Assembly (NCBI GenBank): GCA_028293765.1
Contig: JAQGOG010000089.1
Location: forward strand, 1 to 64,000
Direction of reading: 5' to 3'
Length of the DNA stretch: 64,000 bases
Source of the DNA: Gammaproteobacteria bacterium
Lineage (GTDB): Bacteria; Pseudomonadota; Gammaproteobacteria; Steroidobacterales; Steroidobacteraceae
The notes beneath the pieces were generated by a model. That model had not been told where the DNA came from. It saw nothing but the letters and a program-made list of their open reading frames with translations, and made no database searches. Shown here piece by piece: positions 50,812-60,241 of the stretch (position 1 is the first letter of the stretch; each line of letters starts with the position of its first letter). Position numbers and translations under genes: made by a program.

Positions 50812-51621
50812 TCAATGCACGCGCATGTTGCGGATCAGCCGCCGATCGATGTACATGCGGGCGTCGAGCACCAGGCGATCCTGCGCCTGTTGCAACTGGT
50901 GCAGGAAGAACATCACCAGGATGCATGACACGAGCGCTGTGAGCGTGGCGTTGAAAGTCACGCCGAGACCGAGCGTCACACCGGAAATGTCGCCGTGGAG
51001 CGCGCCCTGCGCCTCCTGCAGCGCCCGGCCGATGCCGCGCACCGTGCCGACGAATCCGACAGCGGGGATGGCCCACGCCGTAAAGCGGACCATCGACAGC
51101 TGCGCATCGAGCCGGTCGAGCTCGTTTTCGCACTCTGCCCTGACCGCCTCGGCGGAGTCCTGCACGCTGCGCGTCGCACCGAAGCGATTGAGCGCCACCA
51201 GCAGAGCGCGCGGCAGAAGCATTTCCTGCTCGTCGCGCGGCAGGCTCTCTATCGGCCGGCCGTAAGCGCGCGCGTCGTCGGGAAGCACGACGTGGCCTTC
51301 GCCCAGCTCGATGTAATCCTTCTCGAGCAGCAGCCGGTTGCGCGCGACCTCGCGCCCCTGGTAGCCGATGAGACAAAGCGCCCAGGTTGCCAGGATCAGC
51401 GCGATTTCCTGCTCGTAGTCCTTGAGAATGACGTACACGGAACGCAGGTTGTGCGTCACGGGCTCGCCAGACTTCTGCTGTCCCTGCGCAACGATTGGCT
51501 GCGCGAGGATGGCGTCCGCGCGGGGTCGGATGAGCGTCGCGTAGATCGTCTGGATCAGGATCGCGCTGAGCAGCAGTGCAATCGCGCTAAACAGAGCCTC
51601 GCGGCCGAAGACCGAACGCAT
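50812..51621 (-). CDS. MotA/TolQ/ExbB-family proton channel protein
   Basis: About 269 residues from the ATG at 51621 (AGAGGAG upstream); a TTG at 51684, also with a ribosome site, would add 21 residues. It has an N-terminal membrane helix (ALFSAIALLLSAILIQTIYAT), another near residue 80-95, a cytoplasmic loop, and the paired helices typical of the family: WAIPAVGFVGTVRGIGRAL and GVTLGLGVTFNATLTALVSC. Such proteins form ion-driven motors with an ExbD/TolR/MotB partner, but none is adjacent. The role is open; energising a TonB or gliding-type system is conceivable. Confidence 0.85.
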   Translation of the reverse strand: MRSVFGREALFSAIALLLSAILIQTIYATLIRPRADAILAQPIVAQGQQKSGEPVTHNLRSVYVILKDYEQEIALILATWALCLIGYQGREVARNRLLLEKDYIELGEGHVVLPDDARAYGRPIESLPRDEQEMLLPRALLVALNRFGATRSVQDSAEAVRAECENELDRLDAQLSMVRFTAWAIPAVGFVGTVRGIGRALQEAQGALHGDISGVTLGLGVTFNATLTALVSCILVMFFLHQLQQAQDRLVLDARMYIDRRLIRNMRVH

Positions 51622-51705
51622 GGAATGAGCTCCTCTTGCCTCGGGCTTGGTATCCCGCACAGCTTTGGTCAGGGGCGTGCTCAAAGGTTCCTCCGCGGCG
51701 ATGTC

Positions 51706-52593
51706 TCAGCGTGCCATCCGCTTGCGGAAGGTGGCCGGCGACTCTCCCGCGTGCTTGCTGAAGAAGCGCGAGAAGTACGCCGGATCGCTGAATCCGAGAT
51801 AGTAGGCGGTCTCCGCCACGGTCATATTCGTGTAGGTGAGATTTCGCTTCGCCTCGAGCAGCAGGCGTTCCTCCAGGACCCTCGCCGGCGGCTTTCCAGT
51901 TACCTCCAGACAGGCGGCGCGCAGCCGCGCCGGCGTGACACTCAATGCTTTCGCATACTGCGCGATGGACAACTCCATGCGCAGATGCGATTCCACTTTT
52001 TCGCGAAAGCGTGCCACCAGCGCGGCGCGCGCATTGCTCGCCGCCGAAGTCGGTTCGGATGGCGCGTGCAGTGCGCGCACCGCGCTGACCAACACCGTCA
52101 TGAGCCGTGCGGCGGCGGCGGCGCCGCTGGCGGGCGCTTTCCAAACCAGCTCGCGTCTGAGTTTCGGCAAGATATCCGCGAATTCCTGGGCGTGGGTGGG
52201 ATCGGCTGCGAGCGACGCGCAGGTTGGTGCCAGAAACAGCCTTTTGAAGGCCGCTTCCTCCCGAGCCAGAGCGCGCAGCAAGGTGTCCGCCAGAGTGACG
52301 ACGTACCCGTCCGTCTCGGCGGCGAAAGCAAATCCATGTACGACGCCCGCGGGTGCGATCAACAATGTGGGCGCATTGAAGGAGTGGCTCTGCGTTTCCG
52401 CCTGCATCTCGCCGCCGCCGGTGAATATGACGAGTAACTGATGCAGGTCGCGATGGGCGTGCGGACGGATCCGCCACTCGTACAGGCGGCTGCGATCCGC
52501 GATGGTCTCGACATGCAGGAAGCGCTCGTCCGCATCCCGGGGCGGCTCGCCGTACAGGAAAAATCGGGGGATTGCGGCACGCGGCTCCGTCAT
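51706..52593 (-). CDS. pobR: AraC-family regulator, likely activator of pobA
   Basis: About 295 residues from the ATG at 52593. The N-terminal cupin-like domain has RPHAHRDLHQLLVIFTGGGE and APAGVVHGFAF. The C-terminal AraC double helix-turn-helix has ELSIAQYAKALSVTPARLRA and VAETAYYLGFSDPAYFSRFF before the usual GESPATFRKR end. It is divergent from pobA across 135 bp, the arrangement of AraC-type PobR/PobC activators responding to 4-hydroxybenzoate. The symbol is given by this context. Confidence 0.85.
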   Translation of the reverse strand: MTEPRAAIPRFFLYGEPPRDADERFLHVETIADRSRLYEWRIRPHAHRDLHQLLVIFTGGGEMQAETQSHSFNAPTLLIAPAGVVHGFAFAAETDGYVVTLADTLLRALAREEAAFKRLFLAPTCASLAADPTHAQEFADILPKLRRELVWKAPASGAAAAARLMTVLVSAVRALHAPSEPTSAASNARAALVARFREKVESHLRMELSIAQYAKALSVTPARLRAACLEVTGKPPARVLEERLLLEAKRNLTYTNMTVAETAYYLGFSDPAYFSRFFSKHAGESPATFRKRMAR

Positions 52594-52728
52594 CAGGGCA
52601 ATTCCACGCAAAACGTTCTTTCCGGCGCGAATAATCCAAGCGGAACGCGTTTACGTCCATGGGCCGCCCGCGCCACCGGCACTACAGTCTAGCGCTTACC
52701 ACCCGATTCCCGGGCGTCGGAGCGTTGC

Positions 52729-53892
52729 ATGCGTACTCAGGTTGCCATCATTGGCGCAGGCCCCGCCGGGCTGCTGTTGGCACAGCTGCTGCACCAACGG
52801 GGCATCGAATGCGTCGTTCTCGAGGCCAGGACGCGCGAATACCTCGAACAGCGCGTTCGTGCAGGCGTGCTGGAGCACCAAAGCGTCGACATTTTGAACG
52901 CGGCCGGCGTCGGCGCCCGAATGATGCGCGACGGATTGCCCCATCACGGCATTTTCCTGCATTTCAAGGGCGAAAATCACCGGATCGATTTCGCGGAGCT
53001 CACCGGCAAGGCCGTGATGATCTACGGGCAGCAGGAGGTCGTGAGGGACCTTATCGAGGCGCGGCTCGAGGCGCGGCAGCCGCTGCACTTTGAAGTCGAG
53101 GACGTAGCAGTCAGTGACTTCGACACCGACCGCCCGCGTGTCCGTTATCGCGTGGGCGGACAGGAGCACACGCTCGAATGCGACTTTATAGCCGGCTGCG
53201 ATGGCTTTCACGGTATTTGCAGGCCGAGCATTCCGGAACGTGAGCTCACGCTATACGAACGCGTCTACCCGTTTGCCTGGCTGGGACTCCTCGCGGCAGC
53301 ACCCCCTGCCTCGCACGAGCTCATCTATGCGAATGACGCGCGGGGCTTCGCATTGCTCAGTATGCGATCGCCTGCCGTGAGCCGCCTTTATCTGCAATGT
53401 CTCCCCGACGCGGATCTCAACGACTGGCCCGACGAGCGCGTCTGGACCGAGCTGCAGGCGCGCCTGGGCTCTCAGCTGGCCATCGGGCCCGTCCTGCAGA
53501 AGTCCGTTACCCCGATGCGCAGTTTCGTGGTCGAGCCCATGAGCAGCGGGCGGCTGTTTCTGGCGGGGGATGCGGCCCACATCGTCCCCCCGACCGGCGC
53601 CAAGGGCATGAACCTGGCCATCGCGGACGTGCAGGTGCTCGGCACGGCCCTTGAACGATTCTATAAATCCGGCAGTACAGACGCCCTGAGCGCCTACTCG
53701 CAGACCTGCCTGCAGCGGGTCTGGAAGGTGCAGCGCTTTTCCTGGTGGATGACCGCACTTCTGCATCGTTTCGAGACCGACAACGCGTTCGACCAGCGGC
53801 GCCAGCTCGCGGAGCTCGAGTACATCGTCTCTTCGCGCGCCGCCGCCCAAACCCTCGCAGAGAACTACGTCGGCCTGCCGCTGTCCCTCTAA
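52729..53892 (+). CDS. pobA: 4-hydroxybenzoate 3-monooxygenase
   Basis: A 387-residue flavoprotein hydroxylase. The FAD dinucleotide motif is QVAIIGAGPAGLLLAQLL, the class A hydroxylase DG motif is FIAGCDGFHGICRPSIP, and the second FAD motif is LFLAGDAAHIVPPTGAKGMN. The QQEVVRDLIEAR and ERVYPFAWLGLLA segments match PobA specifically. It hydroxylates 4-hydroxybenzoate to protocatechuate with NADPH and O2. Ring-cleavage genes for protocatechuate are not in the window. Confidence 0.95.
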   Translation: MRTQVAIIGAGPAGLLLAQLLHQRGIECVVLEARTREYLEQRVRAGVLEHQSVDILNAAGVGARMMRDGLPHHGIFLHFKGENHRIDFAELTGKAVMIYGQQEVVRDLIEARLEARQPLHFEVEDVAVSDFDTDRPRVRYRVGGQEHTLECDFIAGCDGFHGICRPSIPERELTLYERVYPFAWLGLLAAAPPASHELIYANDARGFALLSMRSPAVSRLYLQCLPDADLNDWPDERVWTELQARLGSQLAIGPVLQKSVTPMRSFVVEPMSSGRLFLAGDAAHIVPPTGAKGMNLAIADVQVLGTALERFYKSGSTDALSAYSQTCLQRVWKVQRFSWWMTALLHRFETDNAFDQRRQLAELEYIVSSRAAAQTLAENYVGLPLSL

Positions 53893-54068
53893 CCTCAACG
53901 GGGGTTAGACGGCCGTTATGCGGCGGCGGCGCAGGCCGGCTCGCGGGCCTCGTTACCCCCCTGAAAATGCTACGATTCCGCCCTGCAGACCTGTCGCGGA
54001 TGAGGGGCTGGACCCCCGGACAGGCATAGTTCAAGCTGCGCGCCCGATAACGGGCTCGAAGGATGGAA

Positions 54069-55130
54069 ATGGCACTGAAAATCATGATTCTCGGAGCGAA
54101 CGGCTTCATTGGCAGCGCGCTCACCAACGCGATTCTGCGCACGCGCAACTGGGAGGTCTATGGAATCGACCTCGCCGACAACAAGCTCGGGGATCTGCCG
54201 CAAGGCACCGGCCGCTTTCACTTCGTCGAAGGCGACATCACGATCAACAAGGAATGGGTCGAGTATCACGTCAAGAAATGCGACGTCGTGGTGCCCCTCG
54301 TGGCGATCGCGAACCCGGCGCAGTACGTGACTCATCCGCTGCGAGTGTTCGAGCTCGACTTCGAAGCGAACCTCGAGATCGTGCGCCACTGCGTAAAGTA
54401 CGGCAAGCGCCTGATTTTCCCCTCGACGTCCGAGATCTACGGCATGTCGCCGGATCCCATCCTCGATGAGGAAACGAGCCCACTCGTCTACGGCCCGATC
54501 AACAAGCAGCGCTGGATCTACGCGGCCTCGAAGCAGATGCTCGATCGCGTGATCTATGCGTATGGCGTGCGCGATAACCTCGACTACACGCTGTTCCGGC
54601 CGTTCAACTTCATCGGCCCGAATCTCGATGACGTCGAGGAGCCGAAGGAGGGCAGCTCGCGTGTCTTCACGCAGTTCCTCTCGAACGTGCTCTACAAGCG
54701 GCCCATCAAGCTCGTCGACGGCGGCAGCCAGAAGCGCTCCTTCACCTTCATCGACGATGCAATCGAGGCACTGCTCACCATCCTCGAGAACAAGGATAGC
54801 CGCGCGACGCGCCGCATCTTCAACATCGGCAACCCCGCTAACTGCGTCTCGATCCGCGATCTGGCGCAGCGCACGATCCGCATTGCGCAGGAGTTTCCGG
54901 TCCTGCGCGAGAACGCCAAGGCCACCGAGATCATCGACGTCACGGCTGGCGATTACTACGGCAAGTACTACCAGGACATCCAGGTGCGCGTCCCGGCCAT
55001 CGAAGCGGCGAAGCGCGATCTGGGCTGGGCGCCGACGACCGATCTCGATACGGCCATCCGCCGCACGATCGACTACTACGTGAAGCAGGAAAACTTCGGC
55101 GCCCGCGCGGCCGCGATGTCGAGAACCTGA
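54069..55130 (+). CDS. arnA: UDP-glucuronate decarboxylase, ArnA dehydrogenase domain as a stand-alone protein
   Basis: About 353 residues from the ATG at 54069, which has AAGGA seven bases upstream. It is an extended SDR corresponding to the C-terminal half of E. coli ArnA: IMILGANGFIGSALTNAIL, FPSTSEIYGMSPDPILDEE, YGPINKQRWIYAASKQMLDR (the Y-x3-K pair) and DGGSQKRSFTFIDDAIEAL. It oxidatively decarboxylates UDP-glucuronate to UDP-4-keto-arabinose, the entry to L-Ara4N. The formyltransferase half is a separate gene at 59312. It is the first gene of the arn operon. Confidence 0.93.
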   Translation: MALKIMILGANGFIGSALTNAILRTRNWEVYGIDLADNKLGDLPQGTGRFHFVEGDITINKEWVEYHVKKCDVVVPLVAIANPAQYVTHPLRVFELDFEANLEIVRHCVKYGKRLIFPSTSEIYGMSPDPILDEETSPLVYGPINKQRWIYAASKQMLDRVIYAYGVRDNLDYTLFRPFNFIGPNLDDVEEPKEGSSRVFTQFLSNVLYKRPIKLVDGGSQKRSFTFIDDAIEALLTILENKDSRATRRIFNIGNPANCVSIRDLAQRTIRIAQEFPVLRENAKATEIIDVTAGDYYGKYYQDIQVRVPAIEAAKRDLGWAPTTDLDTAIRRTIDYYVKQENFGARAAAMSRT

Positions 55131-55146
55131 ACCGGCCGGCGCAAAT

Positions 55147-56790
55147 ATGGCGATAGAAGCGGGGCTGCGGCCGCGCGCTCGCGGACTTGGGTGGCTGCCG
55201 TGGATTGCGCTCGCGGCGGTCTGGTTTGCGACACTGCAGGTGCGCCCGATGCTCGACCCCGACGAAGGTCGTTATGCCGAAATACCGCGGGAGATGGTCG
55301 CGAGCGGTGACTGGCTCACGCCGCGGCTCGATGACCTGAAGTACTTCGAGAAACCGCCTTTGCAGTACTGGGCAACGGCGGCGGTGTACTCCGTCTTTGG
55401 GCTGAGCGAATGGACCTCACGGCTGTGGACGGTCGGCCTGGCGTTCGCCTGTCTGCCGATGGTTTTCGGCTGGACCACGCGCCTGTATGGCCGAAATGCC
55501 GGGCTGGCTGCTTTGGTGACCCTCGCGGTGAGTCCCTACTTTGGAGTACTGGGTCATCTCAACCTGCTCGATGCCGGGTTTACGTTCTGGCTGAGCGGCG
55601 CTGTGTTTGCCTTCACGCTGGCCCAGAGTGCCCCGGTCGGTGACCCGGCCGAGCGGCGTTGGATGCTGGCGGCGTGGGTTGCGGCGGCCCTGGCAATTCT
55701 GAGTAAGGGCATCGTTGTCGGAGTGCTTGCAGGTGTGACGCTGATCGTCTACACGCTCGTCGAGCGCGACGCGCGTCCGTGGAGGCGGCTGCACCTGAGC
55801 GTGGGACTACCACTCTTTCTGTTGGTGGCGGCGCCATGGTTCATTGCCGTCTCGGTACGCAATCCAGACTTTCCGGAATTCTTTTTCGTGCACGAGCATT
55901 TCGCCCGCTTCCTGACTACCGTGCATCAACGGGTGGAACCGGTGTGGTTCTTCCTTCCGCTGCTGCTTCTCGGCGTCCTGCCCTGGGTAGCGTCCGTCGT
56001 CGGCGCTTGTCGCAAAGGCTGGGTGGAGGCGGGACCGACGCGGGAATTCAAGCCGCTCAAATTCCTGGTGATCTTTGCGGGCGTCACACTCGTGTTTTTT
56101 TCGGCATCGGGATCCAAACTCGCTCCTTACATCCTGCCGATGTTTCCGCCACTAGCCGCGATCGTCGGCGCGTACGTTGCCGAACAACAGAAGTTCCTGC
56201 AGCGCGCGGCAAGCATCGGGGCGGCCATCATCGTTACTTTCTGCGTGGCACTGCTGATCTACTCAGCGCGACGCAATAGCTTCGTCCCTCAAGAGGCGCT
56301 CGCATGGTCGGCCGCCGCGATTGTGGCAGTGCTAGCGGCCGTGGTCGTTACCTGGAGGAGGCCGCTTCCGGGTGCATTCGGTGCGGCATTCGTAACCGCG
56401 GCAGCGGGGGTGCTCGCCTGGCAGTGTGTGTTGAGCGCCTTCGCCATTGTGCCGCCCGCCCACTCGGCTCGGGATCTGGTCGCGGCCGCGAGGCCTTGGG
56501 TGCATCCGCAAACCGCTTTGTTCAGTGTCGGACAGTATCGCGAGACTATCTCCCCATACCTGCAGCGAACGTTGACGCTCGTCGATTTCGAGGGCGAGCT
56601 TCAATTTGGCTTGCACGCCGAGCCCGGGAAACAAATGGCAACACCGGCTGACTTCGTGGCGCGCTGGAACTCGAGCACCGACGCGGTGGCTTTCTTTGGC
56701 CCAAGCGAGTGGGATGCCTATCGGCGCCGCGGCTTGCCGGGGCGGGTGATCGCAGCAGACAACAAAACGATCGCGGTGAGTCGCCTGTGA
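55147..56790 (+). CDS. arnT: ArnT-type undecaprenyl-phosphate glycosyltransferase (GT83)
   Basis: A 547-residue membrane protein with about twelve helices. The N-terminal catalytic loop has PMLDPDEGRYAEIPREMVAS and DDLKYFEKPPLQYW, as in ArnT and other phospholipid-linked glycosyltransferases. The C-terminal part is a small periplasmic domain. It transfers L-Ara4N from undecaprenyl phosphate to lipid A in the periplasm, giving polymyxin resistance. Placement in the arn operon supports ArnT rather than another GT83 enzyme. The stop overlaps the next start (GTGA). Confidence 0.9.
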   Translation: MAIEAGLRPRARGLGWLPWIALAAVWFATLQVRPMLDPDEGRYAEIPREMVASGDWLTPRLDDLKYFEKPPLQYWATAAVYSVFGLSEWTSRLWTVGLAFACLPMVFGWTTRLYGRNAGLAALVTLAVSPYFGVLGHLNLLDAGFTFWLSGAVFAFTLAQSAPVGDPAERRWMLAAWVAAALAILSKGIVVGVLAGVTLIVYTLVERDARPWRRLHLSVGLPLFLLVAAPWFIAVSVRNPDFPEFFFVHEHFARFLTTVHQRVEPVWFFLPLLLLGVLPWVASVVGACRKGWVEAGPTREFKPLKFLVIFAGVTLVFFSASGSKLAPYILPMFPPLAAIVGAYVAEQQKFLQRAASIGAAIIVTFCVALLIYSARRNSFVPQEALAWSAAAIVAVLAAVVVTWRRPLPGAFGAAFVTAAAGVLAWQCVLSAFAIVPPAHSARDLVAAARPWVHPQTALFSVGQYRETISPYLQRTLTLVDFEGELQFGLHAEPGKQMATPADFVARWNSSTDAVAFFGPSEWDAYRRRGLPGRVIAADNKTIAVSRL

Positions 56791-57158
56791 AGCTTGCGGA
56801 CTTCAGCGTCTTGTCATGCGGCGTGCTGCTAAACGCGTTCGCGCAGTTGTGGCTCAAGGCGGCGACGCGGATCAGCGGTCCCCTGGTGGGTTCCGATGCC
56901 AACGTCATGAGCAAGGGGCTGCAGCTTCTGGCGGTGCCGTCGCTGTGGTACGCCCTCACTGCGTACGGGCTGAGTGTGGTCGTCTGGATCGTCGGATTGT
57001 CCCGTGTTCCGGTCAGCCAGGCCTACCCGCTGCTGTCGCTGGGCTATGTGCTGAACATCGGGCTCGCCTGGTGGCTGTTCGGTGAAATGCCTAACACCCA
57101 GCGTGTGGTCGGGGTCGGCGTCATCATTGTTGGCGTGGTCCTCGTGGCCCGTTCCTGA
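56787..57158 (+). CDS. Small SMR/EamA-type flippase subunit, ArnE/ArnF-like
   Basis: A 123-residue protein with four membrane helices, starting at a GTG that overlaps the arnT stop. It contains LLNAFAQLWLKAATRISGP, WYALTAYGLSVVVWIVGLSR, VPVSQAYPLLSLGYVLNIGL and VGVGVIIVGVVLVARS, the pattern of the ArnE and ArnF subunits that flip L-Ara4N-phosphoundecaprenol. E. coli uses an ArnE-ArnF heterodimer. Only one such gene is present here, so it may work as a homodimer. Confidence 0.85.
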   Translation: MKLADFSVLSCGVLLNAFAQLWLKAATRISGPLVGSDANVMSKGLQLLAVPSLWYALTAYGLSVVVWIVGLSRVPVSQAYPLLSLGYVLNIGLAWWLFGEMPNTQRVVGVGVIIVGVVLVARS

Positions 57159-57174
57159 GAGGAAAGCGAAACAG

Positions 57175-58302
57175 ATGAAGAAGATGTTGCCCTTCACGCG
57201 TCCGACCATCGACGAGGAAACGATCCAGTCCGTCGTCGAGGTGCTGCGCTCCGGCTGGCTCGCCACGGGCCCGAAAGTCGCGGCTCTCGAAGCCGCCCTG
57301 TCGAGTTATCTCGGCGGGCGGCCGGTGCGTACCCAGACCTCTGCCACCGCTGGAATGGAGATGGCGCTGCTCGCTTGCGGGATCGGCAAGGGCGATGAGG
57401 TCATCACGCCCGCTTTGAGCTTCGTCGCTACCGCAAACGTCATCGTCCGCGTCGGCGCGCGCCCGGTTTTCGTGGATGTGGGTCTCGATTCGCGCAACAT
57501 CGATCTCGACCAGGTCGAGGCTGCCATAACCCCGCGCACGCGGGCCATCATGCCCGTGCATTTCGCGGGGCTCCCGGTGGACATGGACCGGCTCTACGCC
57601 ATTGCAGGCAAGCACAAGTTGCGGGTCATCGAGGACGCGGCCCACGCTATCGGCTCGGCCTGGCGCGGGCGCAAGATCGGCAGCTGCGGCGATCTCGTCT
57701 GTTTCAGCTTCCATCCCAACAAGAACCTCACCACCATCGAGGGCGGCGCGATTTCCGGCGGCTCGCCCGACGAAATCAAGACGATCGAGCTGCAGCGGTG
57801 GCATGGCCAGGTGAAATCCGGTGTCGATGGCTTCGACACCCTGATCGCCGGTGGCAAGTCGAATCTCTCGGACGTGGCGGCGGCGGTGGGCCTCGGCCAA
57901 TTGCGACACCTCGAGGAATTCAACGCCCGCCGGCGCCAATTGGTGGCGCGTTACTTCGAGCTCTGGAGCGACAGGCCGCCGGTGCGACTGCCGGAGCGAG
58001 GCGATGATGGGCACAGCTGGCACGTTTTCACTCCGCTGTTGCCGCTCGACACTTTGCGGATTTCGCGCCCGCGGTTCATCGAAGCGATGAAGGAGCAGGG
58101 CATCGGTGTCGGCGTGCACTATCCCGCCATCCATCTCTTCACTGCCTACCGGGAATTGGGCTATCGCGAGGGGCAATTTCCCAATGCGGAGCGAATCGGC
58201 CGCGAGACGGTCACGCTGCCGTTGTTTCCCGCGATGGAACTGTCCGATGTCGATCGAGTAGTCGAAGCCGCGACGCAGATCCTGCAAGGAGCGCGCAAAT
58301 GA
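57175..58302 (+). CDS. arnB: UDP-4-amino-4-deoxy-L-arabinose aminotransferase
   Basis: A 375-residue DegT/DnrJ/EryC1-type PLP aminotransferase. KKMLPFTRPTIDEETIQSVV opens it. The PLP phosphate and ring contacts are in TSATAGMEMALLACGIG and RVIEDAAHAIGSAWRG, and the Schiff-base Lys is in CFSFHPNKNLTTIEGGA. It aminates UDP-4-keto-arabinose with glutamate. It lies in the arn operon after the flippase gene, and its stop overlaps the arnC start by four bases. Confidence 0.95.
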   Translation: MKKMLPFTRPTIDEETIQSVVEVLRSGWLATGPKVAALEAALSSYLGGRPVRTQTSATAGMEMALLACGIGKGDEVITPALSFVATANVIVRVGARPVFVDVGLDSRNIDLDQVEAAITPRTRAIMPVHFAGLPVDMDRLYAIAGKHKLRVIEDAAHAIGSAWRGRKIGSCGDLVCFSFHPNKNLTTIEGGAISGGSPDEIKTIELQRWHGQVKSGVDGFDTLIAGGKSNLSDVAAAVGLGQLRHLEEFNARRRQLVARYFELWSDRPPVRLPERGDDGHSWHVFTPLLPLDTLRISRPRFIEAMKEQGIGVGVHYPAIHLFTAYRELGYREGQFPNAERIGRETVTLPLFPAMELSDVDRVVEAATQILQGARK

Positions 58303-59315
58303 ATGCGACTCTGTCGGTCGTCATTCCGGTCTACAACGAGGAGGCGGGACTGCAGTCCCTCTTCGATCGGCTTTATCCGGCGCTCGAGCAGTTGCGGCGG
58401 CGTTATGAAGTGATTTTCGTGGATGACGGCAGCAGCGATCGTTCCGTCGCCGTGCTGCGGGAGCAATTCCAGAAGCGGCCCGACTCGACACGAGTCATCG
58501 TACTTGCACGCAACGCGGGCCAGCACATGGCGATTCTCGCCGGCTTCGCACAATCGCGGGGCGACTACGTCATTACCCTCGACGCCGACCTGCAGAACCC
58601 GCCGGAAGAGATCGGCAAGATCGTTGCCGCGATGGACGACGGTGCGGACTACGTCGGCACAGTCAGGGCGCGGCGCCATGACGTGTATTGGCGCAAGGCG
58701 GCGTCGCGTTTGATGAATCGTGTCCGTGAGCGGACGACGCAGATCCGCATCAGCGACCAGGGCTGCATGCTGCGCGGCTATCACCGTAACATCGTCGACG
58801 CGATCAACCGTTGCCTCGAAGTGAGTACCTACGTTCCGGCGCTGGGCTACACATTCGCGCGCTACCCGGTGGAAATCGAAGTCGAGCATGCCCAGCGCCA
58901 GGCCGGGCAGTCGAAATATTCGCTCTACCGCTTGATCCGCCTCAACTTCGATCTGATGACGGGCTTTTCGGTCGCCCCGCTGCAGTTCTTCACCATGGCC
59001 GGAACGGCGCTGGCCCTTCTGTCGCTCATCGGGGTACTCGGGCTGGCAATCCGCCGCCTCATCGTCGGACCGGAGGCCGAGGGCGTCTTCACGCTGTTCG
59101 GAATCGCATTCTTCCTGATCGGTGTGCTGTTGATCGGGCTTGGCGTCGTAGGCGAGTATGTCGGCCGCATCTATGAGCAGGTGCGCCAGCGGCCGCGTTA
59201 CACGGTAGCCGCGGTCCTGGAAGAGGATGAATCGGCACACACCCAGCCGCCGCAGCAGGCGGTCGGCACGTATGCGCAGCAACGAAGCGAGCGCTCGCTG
59301 GGAGGGACAGAATGA
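58299..59315 (+). CDS. arnC: Undecaprenyl-phosphate Ara4FN transferase
   Basis: A 338-residue GT2 glycosyltransferase. The nucleotide-binding part has LSVVIPVYNEEAGLQSLF, EVIFVDDGSSDRSVAVL and ITLDADLQNPPEEIGKI. Two C-terminal membrane helices (FFTMAGTALALLSLIGVLGL and IAFFLIGVLLIGLGVVGEYV) anchor it. It transfers 4-formamido-arabinose from UDP to undecaprenyl phosphate. Its overlap with arnB and with the formyltransferase gene shows tight translational coupling. Confidence 0.95.
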   Translation: MNATLSVVIPVYNEEAGLQSLFDRLYPALEQLRRRYEVIFVDDGSSDRSVAVLREQFQKRPDSTRVIVLARNAGQHMAILAGFAQSRGDYVITLDADLQNPPEEIGKIVAAMDDGADYVGTVRARRHDVYWRKAASRLMNRVRERTTQIRISDQGCMLRGYHRNIVDAINRCLEVSTYVPALGYTFARYPVEIEVEHAQRQAGQSKYSLYRLIRLNFDLMTGFSVAPLQFFTMAGTALALLSLIGVLGLAIRRLIVGPEAEGVFTLFGIAFFLIGVLLIGLGVVGEYVGRIYEQVRQRPRYTVAAVLEEDESAHTQPPQQAVGTYAQQRSERSLGGTE

Positions 59316-60241
59316 GCGTGACTCGGGCCGTAGTATTTGCTTACCACGACGTAGGAGTGCGGTGCCTCAAGACGCTGCTGTCGGCGGGGGTCGAGGTGCC
59401 TCTCGTAGTCACGACCAAGGACGATCCGAACGAGACGCAGTGGTTTGCGAGCGCCGCCGCCACGGCTGCGGAATACGATCTGCCGCTCATTACACCGCCC
59501 GATGTGAATACGCCGGAGATCGAGCGTACGGTCACGGAGCTGCGGCCGGATTTCGTGTTCTCTTTCTATTTCCGCTCCATGATCGGGGCGCCTCTGCTGA
59601 ATGCCGCGCGGCTGGGCGCATTGAATATTCACGGCTCGATGCTGCCGCGCTATCGCGGCCGGGCACCGGTGAATTGGGCGATTCTGCACGGGGAGACTGA
59701 GACGGGCGCGACTCTGCACTACATGAACGAGCGTGCCGACGCCGGCGATATCGTGGACCAGCTGGCAGTGCCGATCCTCAAGGATGACGAAGCTCGCGAC
59801 GTGTTCGGCAAGGTCACGATCGCAGCGGAGATCATCCTGGCGCGCTCGCTGCCCGGCCTGATCAATGGCACGGCGCCAAAGATTCCGCAGCGGCTCGAAG
59901 CCGGGCAATATTTTGGCAGGCGCCGGCCGGAGGACGGCCGCATCGACTGGAGCCGGTCGGCGACGGACATTCACAACCTGGTACGGGCGGTGGCCCCGCC
60001 ATTTCCAGGGGCGTTCGCCCATGTCGAAGGACAGCGCTGGATGATCCACAAGACCCGGGTCGAGCCGCGAACCATCGAGCCGTCCGAGCGGGCACGGCTC
60101 TTCGGCGCCGACGGGCGCTGTTATGTCGCCTGTTGCGAGGGCGGAGTGTTGCAGATTCTCGCGGCGGTCACGGCTGCCGGGCCGGTGGACCTGCCGGTGC
60201 TCGCGCGCGAGCTGCAGAGTCACCCGGTGTCGTTGAGTTGA
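59312..60241 (+). CDS. arnA: UDP-Ara4N formyltransferase, ArnA N-terminal domain as a stand-alone protein
   Basis: A 309-residue formyltransferase matching the N-terminal half of E. coli ArnA. The active-site segment is LGALNIHGSMLPRYRGRAPV with the Asn and His of the Met-tRNA-formyltransferase family. GATLHYMNERADAGDIVDQ contains the catalytic Asp. A C-terminal OB-like domain has GRIDWSRSATDIHNLVRAVA. It formylates UDP-Ara4N using 10-formyl-tetrahydrofolate. In E. coli this domain is fused to the decarboxylase; here the two are separated by four genes. Confidence 0.93.
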   Translation: MSVTRAVVFAYHDVGVRCLKTLLSAGVEVPLVVTTKDDPNETQWFASAAATAAEYDLPLITPPDVNTPEIERTVTELRPDFVFSFYFRSMIGAPLLNAARLGALNIHGSMLPRYRGRAPVNWAILHGETETGATLHYMNERADAGDIVDQLAVPILKDDEARDVFGKVTIAAEIILARSLPGLINGTAPKIPQRLEAGQYFGRRRPEDGRIDWSRSATDIHNLVRAVAPPFPGAFAHVEGQRWMIHKTRVEPRTIEPSERARLFGADGRCYVACCEGGVLQILAAVTAAGPVDLPVLARELQSHPVSLS

